Below, piece by piece: positions 1 to 6,647 of a DNA stretch of 17,585 nucleotides. The stretch is taken from contig DMDF01000206.1 of assembly GCA_003446605.1 (NCBI GenBank), forward strand, positions 1-17,585, given 5' to 3'. Origin of the DNA: Anaerolineaceae bacterium (lineage in GTDB: Bacteria > Chloroflexota > Anaerolineae > Anaerolineales > Anaerolineaceae). Below the pieces are notes generated by a model that saw only the letters and a list, made by a program, of their open reading frames with translations, did no database searches and was not told where the DNA came from. Position 1 is the stretch's first letter, and each line of letters opens with the position of its first letter. The position numbers were made by a program, and so were the translations under genes.

Positions 1-26
1 TTGTTGTTAACGAGATTGTTTCATTG

Positions 27-70
27 AAAAAGGGACGCTCTTGTGTGTTCTGGTGATGGCGTCCCTTTTT
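27..70. terminator. Bidirectional intrinsic terminator
   Basis: A perfect 12-bp inverted repeat has arms at 27-38 (AAAAAGGGACGC) and 59-70 (GCGTCCCTTTTT), with a 20-nt loop. Both arms carry a five-base A or T run, so either strand gives a GC stem followed by a U-tract. It lies 31 bp beyond the stop of the minus-strand aldolase gene and can end that transcript. It can equally end a plus-strand transcript entering from the left. Bases 1-27 could be the tail of such a gene (one frame stops at TGA 25-27), but this is too short to call. Confidence 0.85.
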
Positions 71-101
71 ATCTCCTTTTCTTGTTCAGATAGCTCCTGA
101 T

Positions 102-1052
102 TTACCCAATCAGTTTTCTTACTTCAGGTAGCTGACCTGCACTTCCTAATTTTTCATTTTTATGAGCAATGAATTTCGCGTATTCTTCCATGAATACGAT
201 ACCTGGTTTGCGCAGATCAAAATTTTCAGGATGCTCCTGGAAATGTTCACGGTGAACACGGGTCCAAACCAGACGCCCATCTGTGTCAATGTTGATCTTC
301 GTGACACCTAACTCGGCTGCTCGTTTGAATTGATCGGCATCCACCCCACGCGCCCCTTGTAATTTACCGCCAGCTTTATTGATGCGTTCAACTTCCTCTT
401 GGGGTACGGAACTGCTGCCGTGCATTACCAGTGGAAAACCTGGAAGTTCTTTTTGTATTTCAGAAAGCACATCAAAATGCAGGGATTGGCTTCCAGAGAA
501 TTTGAATGCACCGTGGCTGGTGCCGATGGCAACTGCTAGGGAATCACATCCACTGCGTTCAACAAATTCTTTTGCTTGAGCGGGATTGGTCAGGCGGGCT
601 TCATCTTCGCTAACCTGGATATGTTCTTCCACACCACCCAGTTGACCGAGCTCTGCTTCTACAACAATACCTTTGGCGTGTGCAGCATCTACGACACGTT
701 TGGTGATGGCGATATTCTCATCAAAACTGGCGTGGCTGGCGTCAATCATGACCGAGCTATAAAAACCACTGTTAATGCAATCGTAGCAGGTTTCCTCATC
801 GCCATGATCCAGGTGGACCGCAAAAACTGCTTCAGGAAAAACCTCGTCGGCTGCGGTGATCAAAGCCTGCAGCATACGCTTATCGGTATAATCCCTGGCG
901 CCTCTACTGATCTGGATAATGAAAGGTGCCTCACTCATCAAGTTCCCGCGGAATAAGCCCATGGTTTGTTCCAGATTATTGATGTTGTAAGCGCCGATGG
1001 CGTATTTCCCATAAGCTGCTTCAAATAGTTTTTTAGTAGTTACAATCATCAT
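102..1052 (-). CDS. fba: Class II fructose-bisphosphate aldolase
   Basis: This is a zinc-dependent TIM-barrel aldolase that reversibly splits fructose-1,6-bisphosphate into dihydroxyacetone phosphate and glyceraldehyde-3-phosphate in cytosolic glycolysis and gluconeogenesis. The class II hallmarks are visible: HLDHGD at residues 80-85 (catalytic Asp82, zinc His83), VEAELG near 131-136, zinc His180 in GTSHGAFKF, zinc His211 in VMHGSSSVP, and the phosphate-binding NIDTDGR segment towards the C-terminus. At 316 residues it has normal family length. Two ATG codons lie in tandem at 1052 and 1049. The GGGAG at 1056-1060 is 3 nt from the first and 6 nt from the second, so translation may well begin at 1049. 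It appears monocistronic, with its own promoter and a terminator downstream. A related ketose-bisphosphate aldolase specificity (for example tagatose) cannot be excluded from sequence alone. Confidence 0.93.
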   Translation of the reverse strand: MMIVTTKKLFEAAYGKYAIGAYNINNLEQTMGLFRGNLMSEAPFIIQISRGARDYTDKRMLQALITAADEVFPEAVFAVHLDHGDEETCYDCINSGFYSSVMIDASHASFDENIAITKRVVDAAHAKGIVVEAELGQLGGVEEHIQVSEDEARLTNPAQAKEFVERSGCDSLAVAIGTSHGAFKFSGSQSLHFDVLSEIQKELPGFPLVMHGSSSVPQEEVERINKAGGKLQGARGVDADQFKRAAELGVTKINIDTDGRLVWTRVHREHFQEHPENFDLRKPGIVFMEEYAKFIAHKNEKLGSAGQLPEVRKLIG

Positions 1053-1095
1053 AAACTCCCTGTTATGTAAGTTATATATATAGTTGAACCAATGT

Positions 1096-1126
1096 ATTAT
1101 AACGCGGTTTCATAGTTGGAATTCAA
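1096..1126 (-). promoter_or_regulatory. Candidate promoter of fba
   Basis: On the minus strand a perfect TATAAT (1101-1096) follows TTGAAT (1126-1121) with a 19-bp spacer. It lies about 44 bp before the fba ATG, giving a leader of roughly 35-40 nt. The -10 is strong and the spacer slightly long. Confidence 0.55.
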
Positions 1127-1164
1127 GCTAGCAAGTTAATGAAGTATTAACGGTGGGTTTGGTT

Positions 1165-1866
1165 CTACTTTTCCCATTTCTTGCGGTCTTCACGGTCCAG
1201 GATGCGGGCTTCCTGGAAAACAGTAATGAAGAAAATGACAAATAGCAGAATTACGACGATCCCCACAATAATATCGTACAAACCGTATACGCCAAATGGC
1301 AGAGAAATCTGTGGATTTTTAACGAAGTATATGATTGTGTTTGCGAGAATCGCGATCGCGCGCACTTCAGTGGGACCAAATTTTCCATAGGATATCTTGA
1401 AAACACCGCGAACATTCGTGGTGATATAGACTTGAATGGTCATGCATAGATAACCGATCAAACCTAACATCGCCAGATTGAGATTGACATAATTGGATAA
1501 TCCCAGACCGATAAAAATTGTGATTTCACTGATGGTATCCACAATATGGTCAACATAATATCCATATTTAGGACGTTCCGTTTTCCTGTACCGTGCCAGG
1601 TTTCCATCCAGGCTGTCGCCGAACCAGTTCAGAATGAACCCAAAGCTAGCCAGCCACAGATAATTCTCGTTATATTTGGTTGCCCAATAACTGACTCCGA
1701 CCATTAATGCGGCAAATAAACCCAAGAAGGTGAGGTGGTCAGATGTTACCCATTTAGGCATATGTTCTACCAGCCATTCAATGGCAGGTCGCTCGAGTGG
1801 TCCTAAAAGAATGTCGTTTATTCGCTCATGCTCTGAAATATCATGATCTGTTTTTTGTTCATCCAT
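1165..1866 (-). CDS. CDP-alcohol phosphatidyltransferase family membrane protein
   Basis: This enzyme class transfers a phosphatidyl or phospho-alcohol group between a CDP-activated donor and an alcohol acceptor at the cytoplasmic membrane. The signature D-x2-DG-x2-AR-x9-G-x3-D-x3-D is complete: Asp84, Asp87-Gly88, Ala91-Arg92, Gly102, Asp106 and Asp110. These Asp residues bind the metal ions and CDP. Around it are about six hydrophobic stretches (roughly 44-63, 70-83, 113-130, 132-150, 168-182 and 195-220). The protein is 233 residues, and the hydrophilic N-terminal ~40 residues are rich in Asp, Glu and His. An AAAGGA sits at good spacing before the ATG. The acyltransferase gene upstream ends only 15 bp away, so the two are almost certainly co-transcribed and act on the same lipid. 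The acceptor alcohol (inositol phosphate, glycerol phosphate or other) cannot be told from sequence. Confidence 0.88.
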   Translation of the reverse strand: MDEQKTDHDISEHERINDILLGPLERPAIEWLVEHMPKWVTSDHLTFLGLFAALMVGVSYWATKYNENYLWLASFGFILNWFGDSLDGNLARYRKTERPKYGYYVDHIVDTISEITIFIGLGLSNYVNLNLAMLGLIGYLCMTIQVYITTNVRGVFKISYGKFGPTEVRAIAILANTIIYFVKNPQISLPFGVYGLYDIIVGIVVILLFVIFFITVFQEARILDREDRKKWEK

Positions 1867-1881
1867 AATACATCCTTTCTC

Positions 1882-2787
1882 TTATTGGGGCATTTCTTCT
1901 AACGCCCAGGGCCAAACCGGGTAAAACATGGACCATTGGTTTGGGTGGGCGCGGATAAATATTTCTGCTTGTTTTAACACTGTTTCAGTATTTCGTTCCA
2001 TTTCTTGCACTGGGTCTTTGTAATGTTCCGGGTAGATCAGATCAGAAGCGTCAGCGGTATAAGACCCATCTTCATTCCCGATACATGCCACAACAACAAT
2101 GGACGATTTTGTTTGCATTGCCAGTTTAACATAGGTCACGGGCACCATGGAGGGATACCCAAAAAAATTGGGGTGATATTTTGACTGGTCTAAAGGGCGG
2201 TCCAACCCGGTTATGATGGCTTTTCCTTCCTGCAGACGTTGTTTCCCAAGCCGCAGCGATTCAACGGACATCGGCATTACTTCAATATCATATTCTTTTC
2301 GCAGTTCGTTCTGCTTTTGGTATCCCTTATTTGGATTGGGGTAGGAGAGTAACAGCATCTGATACCCAGCGTATGTGATCGCTCTACCTGCCAGATCAAA
2401 ATTACTCAGGTGTGGTGTAACATACAAAGTTCCTTGTCCACATTTTTCACGGTTATCCAGGGTTTGCTGTAATTTAGGAGTGAAAGAGACCTTCTTAAGG
2501 ATAGTCTCAGGTTTGTCGATATTATGGTAAAGATCGAACACGCAGTACGCGGTATGTTCGAAGACTTCAAATACCTTTTCGTCTAGTTCAGAAGACGACA
2601 GTTTTTTATCGCTGATCACCCATTGGTTGGCACGTACACAGCGTACCATGGATGAGTTTTTCCGTTTTGCGATTACTTTTCCTATCGAATGAGATAAACT
2701 GAACCCGTTTTTTTCTGGAAGTATCCTGGCAATGTTCTTTGCCAGTTTAACCCCAATTTCTCCGTTAATAGTATCTTGAAGGGACAT
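1882..2787 (-). CDS. LpxL/HtrB/PatA-type lysophospholipid or glycolipid acyltransferase
   Basis: This 301-residue protein belongs to the acyltransferase superfamily that moves an acyl chain from acyl-CoA or acyl-ACP to a lipid acceptor at the inner membrane face. The catalytic HX4D motif is HLSNFD at residues 126-131, preceded by a hydrophobic TLYVTP strand as in the LpxL/HtrB and mycobacterial PatA groups. GLDRPLD near residue 205 matches the second conserved block, and a Trp-rich C-terminus (WSMFYPVWPW) resembles the WxxP ending of this family. No obvious N-terminal transmembrane helix is present. Its tight pairing with the CDP-alcohol phosphatidyltransferase resembles the actinobacterial pgsA-patA arrangement for phosphatidylinositol mannosides, but no mannosyltransferase is nearby. 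No Shine-Dalgarno is evident before the ATG. A TATAAA on the minus strand (2815-2810) ends 22 bp upstream of the start, which would give a very short leader. Confidence 0.78.
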   Translation of the reverse strand: MSLQDTINGEIGVKLAKNIARILPEKNGFSLSHSIGKVIAKRKNSSMVRCVRANQWVISDKKLSSSELDEKVFEVFEHTAYCVFDLYHNIDKPETILKKVSFTPKLQQTLDNREKCGQGTLYVTPHLSNFDLAGRAITYAGYQMLLLSYPNPNKGYQKQNELRKEYDIEVMPMSVESLRLGKQRLQEGKAIITGLDRPLDQSKYHPNFFGYPSMVPVTYVKLAMQTKSSIVVVACIGNEDGSYTADASDLIYPEHYKDPVQEMERNTETVLKQAEIFIRAHPNQWSMFYPVWPWALEEMPQ

Positions 2788-2851
2788 ATCGCATTAAATT
2801 TAACATAGTTTTATAAGATTGGAGTAAGAAAGTACGTTCGTCACATTATTA

Positions 2852-3598
2852 TCAAAGTTTATCATCCTTCATTTGCGTTATGTGTTGTTTATAGGCTTTA
2901 ATTTGTTTTGATCTAATTTCTGCAACTATTGCAGAGTTCACCGGACTGTGAGAGTTATTTGGTGACCGGACACCACGCCCGATCTGTAAATCAAAAATTT
3001 GGGTTCGTGTTGTAAGATTGATTACATTGGAAAGTGTGATCCCTCCAGTAAGCAAAAGGGAAATACGATTGCCTATTAAGTCACGAATTGAACAGATGTT
3101 TTCAATGGATCTGGAAGCATCGTTATCGAACCATGAATTGATATTAGTTCTTCCGCTGGTACGTATAGAAGCAAACCCCAGTTTGATCAATTTCTCAATA
3201 ATCTCGGTGCGATTTCTGGAATATTCCCAAGCGAAGTGGCTGTGCAACTGGATGGGTGAGCATCTCTTCTTAATCGTTTCAATTGCAGTTTGGTTAGGAT
3301 TGTTCTCCTGATCAATAAACTCAATTATAAAATCCTGAATTCCCAGCGTCTTCATCACCTCGATATCACTGACACAGGTTTCAATGTCTTCCTTACAGGG
3401 GATGGAACTGCGCGTGTGAGGGCGGATTAGAACGAAAAGCGGCAAGGATACCTTCTTGCGAATTTGTGCAACCATACCATAAGATGGTGTGACTCCTGTA
3501 CTGGGATAATGGGAAAGGATGGTTAATTGGGTGGCGCCTCCCTTTTCTGCTTCAATCGCATCTTGCACTGTGTCAACAATGATTTCTAAAACTGGCAT
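2852..3598 (-). CDS. cutC: CutC-family TIM-barrel protein (divergent)
   Basis: The 248-residue protein matches the CutC family, historically linked to copper homeostasis but biochemically unsettled. Family blocks seen are LEIIVDTVQDAIEAEKGGA (residues 4-22), GVTPSYG (35-41), LPLFVLIRPH (52-61), RTSGR (146-150) and LLLTGGI in the last third. Two usually conserved blocks are altered. The common IELCS after the first helix reads LTILSH here (25-30). The common FHRAFD reads LHSHFA (118-123), so the Arg and Asp are lost and an extra His is gained. The last 15 residues are polar, with several Lys. It is transcribed divergently from the HAD phosphatase and is 64 bp upstream of the acyltransferase. 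A GGGG is the only weak ribosome-binding candidate. Family assignment is fairly safe; function is open. Confidence 0.75.
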   Translation of the reverse strand: MPVLEIIVDTVQDAIEAEKGGATQLTILSHYPSTGVTPSYGMVAQIRKKVSLPLFVLIRPHTRSSIPCKEDIETCVSDIEVMKTLGIQDFIIEFIDQENNPNQTAIETIKKRCSPIQLHSHFAWEYSRNRTEIIEKLIKLGFASIRTSGRTNINSWFDNDASRSIENICSIRDLIGNRISLLLTGGITLSNVINLTTRTQIFDLQIGRGVRSPNNSHSPVNSAIVAEIRSKQIKAYKQHITQMKDDKL

Positions 3599-3694
3599 AA
3601 GTTACCCCGATACTTTCTTTCTACTTATAGATTTGCATGTGACGGAATAGGACATGAACCTTCTGCGATTCTTCAAATCCCCATGATGTGTTGT

Positions 3695-3733
3695 TCAATT
3701 ATCTATAAATTTTGATTATTGTCAAATAATTGA
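3695..3733. repeat. Nested inverted repeats in the cutC/HAD divergent region
   Basis: TCAATTAT (3695-3702) and ATAATTGA (3726-3733) form perfect 8-bp arms 23 bp apart. Between them TTTGA (3711-3715) and TCAAA (3722-3726) form a second small dyad. The block is immediately upstream of the HAD gene's -35 element, a position suited to an operator. The region is very AT-rich, so chance is a real alternative. Confidence 0.3.
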
Positions 3734-3740
3734 TAGGATT

Positions 3741-3768
3741 TTGGTCGTTCTTAATTCTTCGGTATAAT
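3741..3768 (+). promoter_or_regulatory. Candidate promoter of the HAD phosphatase gene
   Basis: TTGGTC (3741-3746) and a perfect TATAAT (3763-3768) are separated by 16 bp. The predicted start near 3775 leaves a leader of only about 20 nt before ATG 3795, with no Shine-Dalgarno beyond a distant GGA. Confidence 0.6.
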
Positions 3769-3794
3769 TCACGCGTTTGGATAATACAAAATAA

Positions 3795-4484
3795 ATGCAT
3801 AATATGGATAGTCAATTGGATTTTACAACGTGTATCTTTGATTTCGATGGTATTCTTGTTGAATCGGAAAACCTGCTGGTTATGATTTGGGAAAAAGCAG
3901 CGCGAGAATACGGATTCAACTTCACCGAAGCAGATTTCTACCCTGGGCTTGGGCGAAGTATTGACGATTATAGGAAGATTCTTTTAGCCAGGTTTGGTGA
4001 AGAATTTCCGTTTGATGCGGTGTATGCCAGAGTTCAGATTTATTTCAAGTCTAGAATCCAATGCGAAGGATTACCGTTGGTAGAAGGTGCTACAGAACTC
4101 AGGCAGTATCTTGAAGAGATGCACATCAAGATGGCGGTGGCAAGCTCTACCTACCGCGATGAAGTCTTGTATCGTATGCAGAAGACAGGGTTGAGTGGCT
4201 TATTCCCAGTGGTGTTGGGTGGCGATGATATCCAAAATGCAAAACCAGCTCCGGATATTTTTCTTAGAGCCGCAGAGTTACTGGAGTCAAAGCCACAAGA
4301 TTGCCTTGTTCTTGAGGACTCAGAGAATGGAATATTGGCTGCGAAAAATGCAGGGATGAGAGTTTTTCTGGTTAAAAATTTAAGCCCTGTTACTGCTATC
4401 ATGCAAGAAAAAGCCGATGCGATCTTTTCTTCCCATCATGAACTACTTCAGTACCTTCAAATGAACGGGGCAGCTTTATCCTGA
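3795..4484 (+). CDS. HAD-superfamily phosphatase/phosphomutase (beta-phosphoglucomutase-like)
   Basis: This 229-residue HAD hydrolase probably removes phosphate from, or moves it within, a small sugar phosphate in the cytosol. Motif I is IFDFDGILVES (residues 14-24) with nucleophile Asp16 and acid/base Asp18. Motif II is AVASST (114-119), motif III Lys150 in the NAKPAPDIF context, and motif IV LVLEDSENG (171-179) with Asp175. A helical cap lies between motifs I and II (about residues 25-100), the subclass I layout of beta-phosphoglucomutase, phosphoglycolate phosphatase and related enzymes. Motif I has Ile and Glu where many relatives have Val/Thr and Asp. The ATG at 3804 is an alternative start; neither has a clear ribosome-binding site. 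Its final 9 bp overlap the end of the opposite-strand oxidoreductase gene. The substrate cannot be assigned. Confidence 0.88.
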   Translation: MHNMDSQLDFTTCIFDFDGILVESENLLVMIWEKAAREYGFNFTEADFYPGLGRSIDDYRKILLARFGEEFPFDAVYARVQIYFKSRIQCEGLPLVEGATELRQYLEEMHIKMAVASSTYRDEVLYRMQKTGLSGLFPVVLGGDDIQNAKPAPDIFLRAAELLESKPQDCLVLEDSENGILAAKNAGMRVFLVKNLSPVTAIMQEKADAIFSSHHELLQYLQMNGAALS

Positions 4485-5423
4485 GATAAGCTGTTCGTAT
4501 AGCAGTTGCGTTTTATAAGCTTCTAGAGCATCCGTGCTGGGTTGCTCGCGTGTTCGTACGCAGTGAAGAAAATGCTCTATCTCTGGAATAAAACCACGTT
4601 CCTGCAGGTTTGGAATCCAACTACCGGCACGATCCGCGCCATACATTTCCTCATGGTCATGTTGATGGATGATCAGGTTACGAAAGGCGTTCACATGGAC
4701 ACTGATCTGGTCGCCGTGCAGGGTGGCACTCTCCTGCCAGGCTCCTGCGGTGTGAGAGGTTAGCAAAGTTCCTAGCCCATTATTGGGGAGATGTACGGTG
4801 CTGACAGCACCTTGTAGGATTCCATCCTTCATCTCATATTTTGTTTGAATAGGGATGACCTCCCCGCACAGAAACCGCATCAGATCGATCTGATGGATGA
4901 TGTCTTCCAGATATGCCTCCTGCAAAGAAGGGTAATGTGGGTGAGTGCGATGTTTTTGAATGACCGCAAGTTGGATGGGTTTCCCTTCCATTATCTCTTT
5001 TGCTTTACGGTAGAGGCGAGCGAAGCGGCGGTTATATCCTACCATTACAATGCGTTTGGTTTTTTGTGCCAGGTTTACCAATTCAAGGGCTTGCTGGCTC
5101 GTTTCTGTAAACGGTTTTTCCAGATACACATCCATCCCGTTTTCAAGCAATGTTTTCGCCAGATCAAAATGGGATTCTTTGTTGGTGAGCAGAAAAGCAG
5201 CTTTTGCATCCAGTTGAAGGATTTCCTCAATTTTTGTGGTTCCAAAGGGTATGTTCCAGCGCGCGAGGGCAGCCTGCATATGGTCTTCCGTGCGGCTGTA
5301 GATCCCGCGAATCATGATATTTTCCCATTGGGTTAATAGCGGATAGTATGCTTTTTGGGTGATTGATCCTGTTCCGAGCACAATGATGGGAAGTAGTTCG
5401 CTTTTTTTTGTATTATCAGGCAT
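4476..5423 (-). CDS. Gfo/Idh/MocA-family oxidoreductase (second gene of pair)
   Basis: This is an NAD(P)-dependent sugar, polyol or inositol dehydrogenase-type protein. The Rossmann fold opens at IIVLGTGSITQ (residues 13-23). The family EKP motif is at 102-104 with probable catalytic Lys103, followed by MVGYNRRF (127-133) and the helix HQIDLMRFLCG (177-187), where the substrate-site Asp/His are usually found. The frame is open to 5531, but those extra 36 residues are not Rossmann-like and lie within the upstream gene. ATG 5423 has a GGAGAAAGGG stretch about 9 nt upstream, overlaps the preceding stop by 8 bp and gives 315 residues. Translation is therefore probably coupled to the upstream paralogue. 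The 3' end overlaps the HAD gene on the other strand by 9 bp. The substrate is unknown; two different family members in tandem suggest successive steps on one sugar or cyclitol. Confidence 0.88.
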   Translation of the reverse strand: MPDNTKKSELLPIIVLGTGSITQKAYYPLLTQWENIMIRGIYSRTEDHMQAALARWNIPFGTTKIEEILQLDAKAAFLLTNKESHFDLAKTLLENGMDVYLEKPFTETSQQALELVNLAQKTKRIVMVGYNRRFARLYRKAKEIMEGKPIQLAVIQKHRTHPHYPSLQEAYLEDIIHQIDLMRFLCGEVIPIQTKYEMKDGILQGAVSTVHLPNNGLGTLLTSHTAGAWQESATLHGDQISVHVNAFRNLIIHQHDHEEMYGADRAGSWIPNLQERGFIPEIEHFLHCVRTREQPSTDALEAYKTQLLYEQLISG

Positions 5424-6549
5424 AGATTGTGACCCTTTCTCCACCCTGTTTAGCAGAGTAGTAAGAAGCATGTAGTAATTCCTGTGCTGCCAGCGCTTCC
5501 TTGAAATCAGCAGTGGGCTTTTTCTTCCCATCCATGATATTCAGAAAATCAACGATGGTCGTGATGTGGGCATCCATGAATCGTCCTAATGATTGTTTGC
5601 TGGCAGGCCACAGAGCCGGGTCGTAGTATTTCCCGCTGTACTTTTCAGTCAGGTTGATACCGCTGATCCATTGATTTTTAGCGGCATCGAAGAAATGAAC
5701 CCGATCGCCATTTGCCAGATCGATCTTCAAGGAACCGCGGCTGCCGTAGATTTCAAGGAATGCCACATTCCCGGCACCACCCGATACTCTGCTCACTTCT
5801 AGCGATCCGATTCCTCCCTCTTGCATTCCAAGTGTACAGAGCGCCCAATCATCTACATCCACTTCAGCGCGCTTGGATTCTCCCTGCTCTGAAGGGCGTG
5901 AGTCTATAAAGGTGCGAGTCTGGCATTGCAGCCAGCTTACATCTCCCAGTAAAAAACGGATGAGATCCAGAAAATGGATCCCCAGATCGGTCAAGGCACC
6001 ACCTCCTGCAACAGACTGTTGTAATCTCCAGGAAATCGGGCGATTTGGATCCAGGTAACTGCTGTGAAAGAATTGGGAGCGAAAATGGTGTATCTCACCA
6101 AGTATCCTGGCATCCAGGATTTCCTTTGCGATGCGACTGGCGTGGATATAACGGTAAGTGAAAGCAGTATGAGTGATTAGATTTCTCTCCTCCGTTATCT
6201 TTGCTAACCTTCTGGCATCCTCGATATCTCTCGTAAGTGGTTTTTCACAATAAATAGGGAGGTTTCTTTCGACTGCTTTGATAGCCTGCTCATAATGAAA
6301 AAAATTCGGGGAACAAATGTCAATGCAATCCAAGTCCTGTGCCCAGAATATCTCTTCGTCACTGGTGCATAATGGAATGTCAAGTGCTTGCAGCAGGGCT
6401 TGATCTTGTGCTGGGTGAGGGCGAAGTACTGCCTTCACCGCGGCTTGAATTTCTGGATTATTATAGCAGTAAGGGATGCTGTGATAGGCGTTGGCGTGTA
6501 CTTTCCCGATGAAACCGAAACCGATCAAACCGATCTTATATGTTTTCAT
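5416..6549 (-). CDS. Gfo/Idh/MocA-family oxidoreductase (first gene of pair)
   Basis: This 377-residue NAD(P)-dependent dehydrogenase-type protein starts with a clean nucleotide-binding motif, IGLIGFGFIGKVHANAY (residues 6-22). The EKP motif is at 102-104 (Lys103), then TAFTYRYIHAS (about 129-139) and TDLGIHFLDLIRFLLGD, which has the Asp/His of the usual active-site helix. It is longer than its downstream neighbour and keeps the full C-terminal beta-sheet domain, with inserts around residues 215-250. It differs clearly from the second copy, so the two are likely paralogues with separate roles rather than a recent duplication. An AAGAGGA lies about 8 nt before the ATG. A possible promoter and a perfect inverted repeat precede it. 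The operon resembles cyclitol or anhydro-sugar catabolic pairs, but no transporter, kinase or regulator in the window identifies the substrate. Confidence 0.88.
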   Translation of the reverse strand: MKTYKIGLIGFGFIGKVHANAYHSIPYCYNNPEIQAAVKAVLRPHPAQDQALLQALDIPLCTSDEEIFWAQDLDCIDICSPNFFHYEQAIKAVERNLPIYCEKPLTRDIEDARRLAKITEERNLITHTAFTYRYIHASRIAKEILDARILGEIHHFRSQFFHSSYLDPNRPISWRLQQSVAGGGALTDLGIHFLDLIRFLLGDVSWLQCQTRTFIDSRPSEQGESKRAEVDVDDWALCTLGMQEGGIGSLEVSRVSGGAGNVAFLEIYGSRGSLKIDLANGDRVHFFDAAKNQWISGINLTEKYSGKYYDPALWPASKQSLGRFMDAHITTIVDFLNIMDGKKKPTADFKEALAAQELLHASYYSAKQGGERVTIYA

Positions 6550-6568
6550 CCAATGATCCTCTTTATTA

Positions 6569-6593
6569 ATCGAAAAGGGAAAATCTTTTCGAT
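6569..6593. promoter_or_regulatory. Perfect inverted repeat, candidate operator for the oxidoreductase pair
   Basis: ATCGAAAAG (6569-6577) and CTTTTCGAT (6585-6593) are perfect 9-bp arms around a 7-bp spacer. The dyad lies between a TATAAT at 6628-6623 and the ATG at 6549, the place for a repressor site. No T-run follows in either direction, so it is not an intrinsic terminator. An RNA hairpin in the leader is an alternative reading. Confidence 0.5.
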
Positions 6594-6622
6594 GGATTCA
6601 GTAGAACGTGATGGTTAGATTG

Positions 6623-6647
6623 ATTATAAATGAAGAGCAGCTTTAAT
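6623..6647 (-). promoter_or_regulatory. Candidate promoter of the Gfo/Idh/MocA pair
   Basis: A perfect TATAAT is on the minus strand at 6628-6623. The best -35-like match, TTCATA, is about 19 bp upstream and overlaps the 3' end of the radical SAM gene. The -35 is weak, so the pair could also be read through from upstream. Confidence 0.4.

Noticed and set aside
576..956. 126-codon plus-strand open frame inside the aldolase gene
   Set aside because: It lies opposite a well-conserved aldolase coding region and is a shadow frame.
1136..1150. TTAAT-GAAGT-ATTAA dyad after the phosphatidyltransferase gene as a terminator
   Set aside because: The stem is only 5 bp, pure A/T, and no T-run follows.
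5424..5531. N-terminal extension of the second oxidoreductase up to ATG 5531
   Set aside because: It lies inside the upstream gene, is not Rossmann-like, and ATG 5423 has a good ribosome-binding site and the expected family start.
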